From Leptospira perolatii (lineage in GTDB: Bacteria > Spirochaetota > Leptospiria > Leptospirales > Leptospiraceae), in NCBI RefSeq assembly GCF_002811875.1, contig NZ_NPDZ01000002.1, positions 248,001 through 312,000 on the forward strand: a DNA stretch of 64,000 nt. The letters are read 5' to 3'. The notes under the pieces were generated by a model that saw only the letters and a program-made list of their open reading frames with translations, was not told the origin of the DNA and did not search any database. The position numbers were made by a program, and so were the translations under genes. Positions 1 to 7,909 of this stretch are shown here, in pieces; position 1 is the first letter of the stretch; every line of letters begins with the position of its first letter.

Positions 1-1576
1 CTAAAACAGAATTTGTTCTGGCGAGCCAAAGCTGGTTCTGGAGTTTACGAAAGCTTGAATTTTCTAGTTCGTCGACTCTCTCCATGAGTTCAGAAGCTTC
101 CTTTAGTTTTCCCTTTTCGATATATAGCATGGCTTTGAGGAAAAGAATGGAAGGGTCTTTCGCTTCAAATTTTGCTGCCTTGTCTAGTTCCGCTATTATC
201 TCATCGATTCCACCTAATTTAGGATTTTCGTCGATTAGCATGGCTTGCTTGTAATGATGAACCGCTGTTTTTTCTGCGTTCGGAGCAGATTTTGCCTTTC
301 GATTCGAATTCTTGGTCGTACTTTTCTGTTTTTTCAGATCTATGATTTTGTACCCAGGTTTTCCCCAAGCAATCGGAACTTCTACGTAAGGACCTCCACC
401 AGTAGGGGCGACTCCGACCGAGATACTTAATTTTCCGGCTTCGGGACTCATGACTACGGATTTTACCGAAGTAATTTGACGCAAGGTTGAACCCATGGTT
501 CGATTTCCACCGCTACTCGGATCGATTGTGTCGTTTAACAAATTCTGTAAATCGGAAACAGTAGTACCTTTTTTTCTTTGGCTCGCTAGGATTTCCTGAG
601 CCCTTTGGTAACGGCTCAAGCTATGATGATAAAAGACTGGAGATGCCAAGATCTCGCCTTGCTGCAATCGAGGACTGAAGTAATGATTCGTGTTTACGAT
701 GTGATCTGATCCAGGAGTAGAGTAGGTTACATCTACGTCTCCGTAGTTTGTCTCTATAACAGCTGCTTTGGATCCGGTCTCGTTTTGACTTGTTATGATC
801 ATTCCCCAAGTTGAATTGATTTTCCTACGACGGGCAATTTCTACCGCCTCACGTATATTAGTTGCTTTGGAAATAATTTCATGTCCTAGGTCGATTACTC
901 CAACACCGCTAAATCCAACTTTCTTGTGGAAACGAGTATGGAAGGCGATCGTAATTCCTGCTTCGTTAAACGCAGTAATTCCTGGTACGTCCGCTCCTCT
1001 ACACGCGATATAACCGTAGCGCAAACCTTGATCTGGAGTACAAAAAGCTACGATCGGTCTCGTATCCCAAACATCTACCCCGGGAAAATCAAAGTTGCGA
1101 GCGTGATACAGTTTTCCATCTTTACTTTGGTCTCCCCAAACCGCTACGCTTGAGCATGCTGGAACCATTTGGGCGGTTCTTCCTGGAGTAAAAAAAGCGA
1201 TTTCGGGTAAGAATTGGATCAGTCCCAAAAGTCCGACAGAGTTTTGGAAAGCATCCATCGTAAAGAGTTCCTTTGCAATTTTTGAAGATTTTCCAGCTGT
1301 GGTCAGTGCTGCTATGGTTCTTGCCGAAAACTCTGGGGATCTGTGCTTACTCATCCTTCTGAGCATCCAGTTGATGAGAATGGAAGTAGCTCCTTTGCTT
1401 AGAGAACCTCGCATCGATCGCGGTAGACTTCCTACCAAAAGATTTCTAGCCATTACTGGGTAAAAATCGAAGATAGGCTCGAATTCTCCGATAGAATTCA
1501 TGATTTCGCCGAATTGACGGCCCATTTGCTCTTGAGAACCTTTGAGTTGAAGAACTACCAGTGGATTTTGGATCAT
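1..1576 (-). CDS. C45-family autoproteolytic Ntn-hydrolase/acyltransferase with TPR-like tail (partial)
   Basis: The gene runs off the left edge; about 525 codons are visible from an ATG at 1576, the first start after an in-frame stop. The protein resembles the peptidase C45 / acyl-CoA:6-aminopenicillanate acyltransferase family, Ntn-hydrolases that cleave themselves to expose an N-terminal cysteine. The match is the stretch PACSSVAVWG, with candidate nucleophile Cys141 (codon 1154-1156), followed by the family-like HARNFDF. The N-terminal ~140 residues would be the propeptide. After about residue 400 the sequence becomes Lys/Ala/Glu-rich and helical, like tetratricopeptide repeats, which is an unusual extension for this family. 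Substrate is unknown; amide hydrolysis or acyl transfer is inferred from family only. Confidence 0.8.
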   Translation of the reverse strand, partial: MIQNPLVVLQLKGSQEQMGRQFGEIMNSIGEFEPIFDFYPVMARNLLVGSLPRSMRGSLSKGATSILINWMLRRMSKHRSPEFSARTIAALTTAGKSSKIAKELFTMDAFQNSVGLLGLIQFLPEIAFFTPGRTAQMVPACSSVAVWGDQSKDGKLYHARNFDFPGVDVWDTRPIVAFCTPDQGLRYGYIACRGADVPGITAFNEAGITIAFHTRFHKKVGFSGVGVIDLGHEIISKATNIREAVEIARRRKINSTWGMIITSQNETGSKAAVIETNYGDVDVTYSTPGSDHIVNTNHYFSPRLQQGEILASPVFYHHSLSRYQRAQEILASQRKKGTTVSDLQNLLNDTIDPSSGGNRTMGSTLRQITSVKSVVMSPEAGKLSISVGVAPTGGGPYVEVPIAWGKPGYKIIDLKKQKSTTKNSNRKAKSAPNAEKTAVHHYKQAMLIDENPKLGGIDEIIAELDKAAKFEAKDPSILFLKAMLYIEKGKLKEASELMERVDELENSSFRKLQNQLWLARTNSVL

Positions 1577-1671
1577 GACTCTATTCTAAAATAGACTCGG
1601 AAAGAATTCGACCGGATCGATCGGATGAGTCGTTCGAACTTATCGGTTCGGCCTTGATTTCAAAACAAGTT

Positions 1672-1699
1672 TTGACAATTCGCGTTCTACCGATAAATA
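1672..1699 (+). promoter_or_regulatory. candidate sigma70-type promoter for the AraC gene
   Basis: TTGACA (1672-1677) is followed after 16 bp by TAAATA (1694-1699), about 30 bp before the ATG at 1731. The -35 is a perfect consensus match and the -10 is partial. Confidence 0.45.
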
Positions 1700-1730
1700 T
1701 GTGTCAGCTGGAATTGGTATTAGTTAGGAA

Positions 1731-2852
1731 ATGGAGTGGGTACACGCAGGTCTGATATCGGTTATCCAATTTGGAGCCGGAATTTCTTTCTTATATGCGA
1801 TTCTGGAAATGAGCAGGCAATCTGCAGCAAACCGATCTATGGTTGCGATTGCAGTATTCACTGGGACGATCTTACTCAGATATTCTTGGTATTTGAATGA
1901 AAGTTTATTAAGAATTCCTTATCTCTTTATCTATCTTTATACAACGATTGTACTTGTAGGGCCATTGGTCTTTGTTTTTGTACAGAAAAGACTTCAGAAT
2001 CCGGATGAGGAGAGTGCATCTGGCAAATTTGAGCGGAGATACTGGATTCATTTTGTACCTTGCATTCTATTTTTTATCGGAGAATCGCTTTTCTTTATTC
2101 AAGAACAGGACCAACTCCGGGATTTGATCCAAAGAGACTCGATAGAATTCCGCTTAGATTGGCTTCATCTGGCCGCGCTTATCGCAAGCATTCACGTTTC
2201 TGTATACTCGTTAGCCTGTCTGTATTTGTATCATAAAGTCAGTAAGAAATATGAAATTTATGAAATTAAGCTAATCTGGGTAGTCTTGTTGCTTCCGGTA
2301 TTTTCCAACGCTTTAATCGGTCCCGCTTTCTTTATGAAGAGCAGATTGCTCTTTGAAATTGGAGCATCTTGCATTGCGATCATTGTGCTTTTGATGTTTG
2401 TGGTCAGAGAAAGGCATCCCGGATTACTTAGTGAGTTAAGTGCAGTAATACAGAGCGTAAAATACCAGAACACTCCATTATTACCTTCCGACGTCGAAGC
2501 TGCGAATTCTAAGCTTAAAAATATTATGGAACAACAGGCTTTTTACAGAGATAGCGAGCTGAGATTGATCGATCTAGCGGCCGGTTTAGGACTGAGTGTG
2601 CATCAGACTTCCAGATACTTAAACGAAGTGCATCAAATGACCTTTTATGAATTAGTAAATTATTATAGAATCAAAGAAGCGTGCGATCTCTTGATTTATG
2701 ATCCCAAGAAGACAGTATTAGAGATCGGTTACGAAGTCGGATTCAATTCCAAATCTACGTTCAATTCTCAGTTCGTCAAAGCGACCGGAATGTCTCCTGC
2801 GATTTATAGAAAGAATCGTATCTCCGAAAAAGAATCCGATTCTTTCTCCTAG
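1731..2852 (+). CDS. AraC-family regulator with N-terminal multi-helix membrane domain
   Basis: This 373-residue protein has about seven hydrophobic segments in residues 1-220 followed by a cytoplasmic AraC-type double helix-turn-helix at roughly 265-365. The C-terminal part contains the typical second-HTH region (VLEIGYEVGFNSKSTFNSQF), the strongest signature of the family. Such membrane AraC proteins are thought to sense a signal in or outside the membrane and bind DNA directly. A second protein of the same architecture is encoded at 44183-45316. The gene is divergent from the C45 hydrolase and has a candidate promoter just upstream. The Shine-Dalgarno AGGA lies very close to the ATG, so a slightly later start is possible. 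Target genes are not evident. Confidence 0.88.
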   Translation: MEWVHAGLISVIQFGAGISFLYAILEMSRQSAANRSMVAIAVFTGTILLRYSWYLNESLLRIPYLFIYLYTTIVLVGPLVFVFVQKRLQNPDEESASGKFERRYWIHFVPCILFFIGESLFFIQEQDQLRDLIQRDSIEFRLDWLHLAALIASIHVSVYSLACLYLYHKVSKKYEIYEIKLIWVVLLLPVFSNALIGPAFFMKSRLLFEIGASCIAIIVLLMFVVRERHPGLLSELSAVIQSVKYQNTPLLPSDVEAANSKLKNIMEQQAFYRDSELRLIDLAAGLGLSVHQTSRYLNEVHQMTFYELVNYYRIKEACDLLIYDPKKTVLEIGYEVGFNSKSTFNSQFVKATGMSPAIYRKNRISEKESDSFS

Positions 2853-2859
2853 ACTTTTC

Positions 2860-2896
2860 ATTTAACAAAGGGAATGGATTGCTCCCTTTGTTAAAT
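2860..2896. terminator. bidirectional terminator hairpin
   Basis: A perfect 14-bp inverted repeat (ATTTAACAAAGGGA, 2860-2873; complement at 2883-2896) with a 9-nt loop lies between the convergent AraC gene (ends 2852) and the gene ending at 2916. Its A/T-rich outer arms can serve as a U-tract in both directions. Confidence 0.8.
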
Positions 2897-2915
2897 GGTA
2901 TCTATACGTTATCTA

Positions 2916-4013
2916 TTATCTGCCTATGATTCCAGGTGTAGTTACCTGAAATCTGTGGATAAAGTAAGGCCCCCTTTTCTTGATTGTATCTTTTGTTTGT
3001 AAAAACACATCGTTTAACGCGCTACAGGTGAGATACATATAACCATCCGGCGCGTAGCTAAATCCGTCTGGCCAACGGAGCGAAGTATCTTTAAACAAAG
3101 TCTTTAGGTTCTTATTTTCATCCAGGAAGGTGATTGCAGAATGTTCCGGATCCGTAATATAGATTCCGTTATTGGTATCTATGCTGATTCCATCGGACAT
3201 GGTCTTTTCTGCAAAATTTTCCACTTTCTGCGCCAATTGGTCTGGAGTAAGAGAATCGTTTATTAAATCAGCCACTTTTGCACGAAACAAGGAACCGGAA
3301 GTAAATGGTGCGAAATAGAGCCACTCTCTGTTTTTGTCTAGAGCGATGGAATCTGCGTTAAAGATAATAGGTACACCCGCTACTTGAAAAGGTTGACCAT
3401 TCACTTTGATTTGATTTCTTTCCCCGACCACAGATGGGTGGCCTTTCAGTATTCTTTTACCGGTTTTTGTTTGAATATTATAGACTACGAGCCCTGGGTC
3501 TCCGCCAATCGGACTGGTGTCAGTGATGAAGACAGTCTCACGAATCGTGTCGATTTGCATGTCGTTGAATAGAGAGTCTTTAGGAGCAAGAGTTTTGGGA
3601 AATTCGAATTCGTGTATCACCTGTTTGGTGGTAATATCAAATCCGTAAATTTTAGTTTTTCCTGTTCCTATAATATTTCCATAGTCTAAGGTCCAGAGTC
3701 TGCCTTTGTCATCAACTCTCACGGAGAGTACTGAATCAAAATTATGTTGAAACTCTAGATCAGGAAAAGGTATTACCTGCCCGTTCTGGAGCTCCGCAAC
3801 TTTAATCTCGGGTTCTCCTTGGGGAAAAAATGAAAAGAAGATTCTACCGTTTGAGGAAGCGGATATATTTCCCGGAGGAAGTTCCAAGCGGACAACTTGC
3901 TCCATGTGAGAGATGGGAAATAGCGGATTTGTAGTCCTGTCTTCTAATTCGGTTACCTGGCATCGGATTACTGTAAGTCCGATTGCAAAAATAGGGCTTA
4001 GCTGTTTAAACAT
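2916..4013 (-). CDS. major royal jelly / yellow-family beta-propeller protein
   Basis: The 365-residue product resembles bacterial members of the MRJP/yellow family (related to L-dopachrome-tautomerase-like proteins), which fold as six-bladed propellers. Supporting segments are RLWTLDYGN near residue 106, LFNDMQIDT followed by VFITDTS in the middle, SDGISIDTNNGIYITD near 290 and RWPDGFSYAPDGYMYLT near 325; the last is typical of the family. An N-terminal hydrophobic stretch implies export, but the only cysteine there is preceded by Arg, so it is not a convincing lipobox. Enzymatic function in bacteria is not established. It stands alone, with convergent AraC on one side and a non-coding stretch upstream. 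Confidence 0.8.
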   Translation of the reverse strand: MFKQLSPIFAIGLTVIRCQVTELEDRTTNPLFPISHMEQVVRLELPPGNISASSNGRIFFSFFPQGEPEIKVAELQNGQVIPFPDLEFQHNFDSVLSVRVDDKGRLWTLDYGNIIGTGKTKIYGFDITTKQVIHEFEFPKTLAPKDSLFNDMQIDTIRETVFITDTSPIGGDPGLVVYNIQTKTGKRILKGHPSVVGERNQIKVNGQPFQVAGVPIIFNADSIALDKNREWLYFAPFTSGSLFRAKVADLINDSLTPDQLAQKVENFAEKTMSDGISIDTNNGIYITDPEHSAITFLDENKNLKTLFKDTSLRWPDGFSYAPDGYMYLTCSALNDVFLQTKDTIKKRGPYFIHRFQVTTPGIIGR

Positions 4014-4525
4014 TTTTCTTCACCACTTCAGTATTTTAAAATTGTTTGAAAAACTCGAGGATAAGTGGATTCCACCTTAACCGTACGAGTGGAACAAGAT
4101 CATAATTCTTGCTCTGAATCAGTTCGACCGAATCACAAAAAAAGGACGTTCGAATTGTGAAAGGATGCCTAATCTCAAGAAATTTAGCTTCGTACGGAAT
4201 AAGTGCAATATCAGTGTAAATGATAAGAGAATTATTATATTCTGATATTCTTCCTAGATTTTTTAGATTTGAATATTGCTGGTAGAGGAAAGCCTGATAA
4301 TCGATCTCGAGCTTGTAGGAGCTCCTACAGGGCAAGGAGTTACAAAATCCTCTTGCAAAAAATGATCGATCGTGATAGATGCGATTTTGTGGCTGCCAGC
4401 GGGTACCACCGCACCGGCCCCCACCCTAAAGAGGGCGGGGCCCCCTCAAAACCCACCATCTCCTAAAATCACACTACAAAGCTGTTGGCTCGTTTTATAA
4501 CGACCGGTTGAATTCGCGGCAAAGA
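4014..4525. other. gene-poor stretch with GC-rich palindromes
   Basis: No convincing gene is visible. The stretch has a perfect 16-bp palindrome TGTAGGAGCTCCTACA (4314-4329) and a GC-rich imperfect hairpin at 4419-4440 (arms CCCCACCCT and AGGGCGGGG, one mismatch). Both stand out in composition from the neighbouring sequence and may be remnants of dispersed intergenic repeats. A 99-codon minus-strand ORF (4036-4335) starts inside the palindrome and has no recognisable features. Confidence 0.5.
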
Positions 4526-4547
4526 AAAATGACCAATTAGTCATTTT
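4526..4547. promoter_or_regulatory. TetR-type operator upstream of acyl-CoA ligase
   Basis: The core ATGACCAATTAGTCAT (4529-4544), flanked by AAA and TTT, is an inverted repeat with one asymmetric pair. It is 14/16 identical to the core of the operator at 7814-7837. It lies just before a TTGACA (4551-4556) that can be a -35 box. A second small inverted repeat, GTTGAC-CAAT-GTCAAC (4561-4576), follows. The likely ligand is the TetR protein encoded at 11018-11722. Confidence 0.7.
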
Positions 4548-4613
4548 GTATTGACACCTGGTTGACCAATGTCAACACTCGAGCCCCAGCAAGAAGCCAA
4601 CAAAGGAAATGGT

Positions 4614-6185
4614 ATGAAATCTAAGCATATACCTGAGCTGCTCAAGGACCAAGCCGCAAAGTACGGGAAAAAGGTCTTCGTGATCTTTTTGGAAAAGGAA
4701 GTTACTTATCAGGAGCAATATCTTTACTCGGTCCAAACAGCGAACCTGCTTGGGGCAAAAGCAGGATTTTCTCCCAAAGATAGACTCGGGATACTTCTTC
4801 CTAACGGTTTAGATTTTTTGAATGTGTACTTCGGGGCTATGTTCGCCGGAGGTACTGCATTGCCATTTAACATTTTGCTCAAGGGCGATGAGCTACTTTA
4901 TCAAATCAATCATAGCGAAATCAATACCTTAGTCACTAATACTCGTTTTTTCCAGCTGATTCAACCTGTTCTTTCTAAAATGGAAAATCTTAAGACGATT
5001 ATCTTCGTTGACGACGAAAATGTGGATTCAATTGGAGAAATCGACGGAATCAAGCAGATTCAATTTCAGTCGGAAATGAAAAACTCTTCGTCGGAGCTTC
5101 CAACAAGTTATTCTAATATTCAGGAATCGGATATCGCTGGTATGCTCTACACTAGCGGGACTACCGGAAAGCCTAAGGGTTGCATGCTGACTCATAAAAA
5201 TTATTTGAGCAACGTAGACCAATTTTTTCCGAGAATGATGCCGGAAGATACGGACACTTACCTCTGCATTATGCCTCTATTTCATGTGAACGCGCAGCTT
5301 GCTTCTGTGATGCTGACTTTGTCGGCAGGAGCAAGGCTAATTCTAGAGGAGCAGTTTAAACCTCGTACGTTCATTCCTACATTACAGAAATATACATGTC
5401 GTTGTTTTAGTGCAGTCCCGGCAATGTACAATTTTCTAAATGAAATGCCGGAATACAAAGATGGAGCAGACTTATCCTTTGTAAAAGCATGCATTTGCGG
5501 TGCCGCTCCAATGCCAGTCGAAGTATTCAATAAGTTCGAAAAGAAATTCAATGCAAAGATATTGGAAGGTTACGGACTTTCGGAAGGCACTTGCGTTTCC
5601 ACATTGAACCCGTTAGACGGAAAACGCAAGATCGGTTCGATCGGTTTGCCACTCGATATGCAAGAAGTAAAAATCATGGATCACCAGGGCAAATTCCTTT
5701 CGACTGGCCAGATCGGTGAGATCGTCGTAAAGGGCGGGAATGTCATGGCCGGCTATTATAAAGATGAAAAGTCTACGAAAGAGACGATTGTGGATGGATG
5801 GTTGCATACAGGTGATCTAGGGCATATCGACGAGGACGGCTATTTCTTTATCACAGGCCGCAAGAAGGAAATGTTGATTCGAGGCGGAGAAAACATTTAT
5901 CCAAAGGAAATTGAGGAAGTGCTTTATCAAATGACCGAAGTCGCTGATTGTGCGGTGATCGGATTCCCGGATGAAAAATATGGAGAACAGGTAGTCGCCG
6001 TAATCAAGAGGAAACCGGAAGTTCAGCTGGATGAAAAGTCCATCAAGTTATTCTTAAGAGAAAAGGTCGCGAACTATAAGATGCCAGGCAAGGTTATCTT
6101 TATCGAAGAGTTTCCTAGAACCGCTTCGGGCAAAATTCAAAAATTAAAATTACGTGATGAACTTTTGTCAGGACAAACCGTTTAA
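4614..6185 (+). CDS. AMP-binding acyl-CoA ligase (class I adenylate-forming)
   Basis: The protein activates a carboxylic acid as acyl-adenylate and transfers it to CoA. It has the P-loop-like motif YTSGTTGKPKGCMLTH, the GYGLSEG motif, the WLHTGDLGHIDEDGYF hinge region and a C-terminal PRTASGKIQK with the catalytic lysine. The open frame begins at an ATG at 4569, but that ATG lies inside the operator/promoter region. I prefer the ATG at 4614, preceded by AAAGGA at 6-nt spacing, giving about 523 residues. The MFS gene follows after 10 bp. Its substrate is probably a fatty or aromatic acid imported by the neighbouring transporter; that is inference. Confidence 0.9.
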   Translation: MKSKHIPELLKDQAAKYGKKVFVIFLEKEVTYQEQYLYSVQTANLLGAKAGFSPKDRLGILLPNGLDFLNVYFGAMFAGGTALPFNILLKGDELLYQINHSEINTLVTNTRFFQLIQPVLSKMENLKTIIFVDDENVDSIGEIDGIKQIQFQSEMKNSSSELPTSYSNIQESDIAGMLYTSGTTGKPKGCMLTHKNYLSNVDQFFPRMMPEDTDTYLCIMPLFHVNAQLASVMLTLSAGARLILEEQFKPRTFIPTLQKYTCRCFSAVPAMYNFLNEMPEYKDGADLSFVKACICGAAPMPVEVFNKFEKKFNAKILEGYGLSEGTCVSTLNPLDGKRKIGSIGLPLDMQEVKIMDHQGKFLSTGQIGEIVVKGGNVMAGYYKDEKSTKETIVDGWLHTGDLGHIDEDGYFFITGRKKEMLIRGGENIYPKEIEEVLYQMTEVADCAVIGFPDEKYGEQVVAVIKRKPEVQLDEKSIKLFLREKVANYKMPGKVIFIEEFPRTASGKIQKLKLRDELLSGQTV

Positions 6186-6195
6186 GGAGTAATCT

Positions 6196-7785
6196 GTGGA
6201 ACTTACTTATACTTCAAAAGAGCGCAGATCCGTCATTGTCGCGACTTGCCTTGGTTGGCTTTTTGACGGAATGGACATTATGCTTTTGGTAATTATGCAA
6301 AAGCAGATTCAGATGAGCCTAAATGCAAGCGACTTTCAGATCAATCTCGCTCTCGGCTTGACCCTGCTGTTTACAGCAATTGGTGGAATCCTTTTCAGTC
6401 CTCTGGGAGATAAGATCGGCAGAAAGAAAGCATTAAGTTATTCTATATTAATTTATTCTCTTGGAACCGCGGCTTGCGCATTTTCTCCGAATATTTGGAC
6501 CTTGATCGTGCTGAGAATTGTTTCCGCCATCGGCATCGGCGGAGAATGGGCTTTAGGTTATGCTCTTCTTTCGGAGAGCTACAAACCGAAACGCAGAGGA
6601 CTTGTCGGCGGAGCAGTGCATTCCATGTATGGAATTGGTGCACTAATCGCTGTCATTCTTGGAACCAGGTCAGGATTAGATTGGCGTTGGGTTTTCGGTT
6701 TGGCGGCTCTTCCGGCTCTCATGATTTTTTGGATCAGAAGGGCAGTTCCGGAATCCAAAGTATGGCTTGCCTTGCAGGAAGAAAAGGCAACAGGAAAGTT
6801 GGACCCAGAGCTTCATGCTTCTGTGGATCGAGCTCCTTTGGCAGAAATATTCAAAGGACAATACTTTAGAATTACCTTATTAATCACCTTTCTTTCGGTA
6901 TTATCCCAATTTTGCTATTATGCCGTAATACAAAAGGTACCAGATTTCCTACAGACGGAGATTAGTTCAGGAGGAGTGGGTCTGGATCAAAAGGCGACCA
7001 CCTTACCCATGTTACTCGTGATTCTTACGGCGGTTCCCGCAATCATTCTTTCTGGATTTGCCTCCGATCGATTCGGAAGAAAAAAAGTTTTTGCCATCAT
7101 TTCACTCTACGGTCTGATTTCTCTCGGTTCCTTTGCTTACGTGGCAAAGCAGCTATTGAACGATGATCGCTTACGGTCTGTCGTTTCTCTACAATATCTA
7201 ATAGACCGCTCTGATCTTTCGGATGTAACTACCACTGGCAGATATAGCCAAGGTGCGCTGACGGACAATACAGTGAACCAACAGAATAAGAAAGGATTTC
7301 TTAATGTAAAGGTAGAAGATCCTGAGTCAAAGCTTTCCGAATTCGAGGGAAAAGTTGTACTTTTGAGCGGTAAACTCAGTTTGGCGAATGGGACCAGCGG
7401 GACGCATTCAATATTAGTAAAAAGTGCAGAGGAGTATCCTAGAGGTTCTACATTTAGGAATTTCGTCTTCGCTTTCTTACTCTTAGGGATCAGCTTCGGG
7501 TATTTTGGAATTATTGGAGTAATGTTTAGCGAGTTCTATCCCACTCACTTACGAGCCACCGGACCGGGATTTGCTTTCAATTTAGGAAGAGGCATGACTG
7601 TGTTCTCTGCATTCTTCACTTCTGCGATCGCGGGTTCTTGGGGATGGCCTTATGCTTTTGCATCCTGTGGAATACTGTTTGTGATCAACGCATTGTTAGT
7701 TCTTTTATTACCGAATGTTACAGGTCGTGAAATATCGGCTGCTGAAAACGAAATCTTTTTAGAAGCAGCCCAAACGGAGTCCTGA
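6196..7785 (+). CDS. MFS transporter (organic/aromatic acid symporter type) with large inserted loop
   Basis: This is a 12-helix major facilitator of the metabolite:H+ symporter kind. The signature GDKIGRKK follows helix 2, and ERRS at the N-terminus precedes helix 1; DRFGRKK repeats the motif in the second half. The start is GTG with AAGGAG 6 nt upstream. About 95 extra hydrophilic residues (roughly 320-415) sit inside the second half before FRNFVFAFLLLG. They are rich in Asp, Ser and Val and include a beta-rich stretch (KVVLLSGKLS) that looks like a small separate domain. Family members are usually 400-450 residues, here 529. The gene is coupled to the ligase, so import and activation of an acid is the likely combined role. 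Confidence 0.88.
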   Translation: MELTYTSKERRSVIVATCLGWLFDGMDIMLLVIMQKQIQMSLNASDFQINLALGLTLLFTAIGGILFSPLGDKIGRKKALSYSILIYSLGTAACAFSPNIWTLIVLRIVSAIGIGGEWALGYALLSESYKPKRRGLVGGAVHSMYGIGALIAVILGTRSGLDWRWVFGLAALPALMIFWIRRAVPESKVWLALQEEKATGKLDPELHASVDRAPLAEIFKGQYFRITLLITFLSVLSQFCYYAVIQKVPDFLQTEISSGGVGLDQKATTLPMLLVILTAVPAIILSGFASDRFGRKKVFAIISLYGLISLGSFAYVAKQLLNDDRLRSVVSLQYLIDRSDLSDVTTTGRYSQGALTDNTVNQQNKKGFLNVKVEDPESKLSEFEGKVVLLSGKLSLANGTSGTHSILVKSAEEYPRGSTFRNFVFAFLLLGISFGYFGIIGVMFSEFYPTHLRATGPGFAFNLGRGMTVFSAFFTSAIAGSWGWPYAFASCGILFVINALLVLLLPNVTGREISAAENEIFLEAAQTES

Positions 7786-7813
7786 ATCGAACGGATGAAT
7801 TTTTAGTAGTAAA

Positions 7814-7837
7814 ATTAATGACCAACTGGTCATTAAT
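7814..7837. promoter_or_regulatory. TetR-type operator upstream of DUF3556 gene
   Basis: Perfect 11-bp arms ATTAATGACCA (7814-7824) and TGGTCATTAAT (7827-7837) are separated by AC. The core ATGACCAACTGGTCAT matches the operator near 4535 at 14 of 16 positions. TTGACG (7840-7845), a possible -35, follows directly, the same layout as at the first site. Confidence 0.8.
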
Positions 7838-7909
7838 TCTTGACGTAGTACCCTTTTTTTACAAAATTCGACCCTCAGTGGAAAAATAGAAGGGAAAGGA
7901 ATAGGAAAG

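Noticed and set aside
4036..4335. 99-codon minus-strand ORF
   Set aside because: It starts within a perfect palindrome, has no ribosome site and no recognisable features; treated as chance in intergenic DNA.
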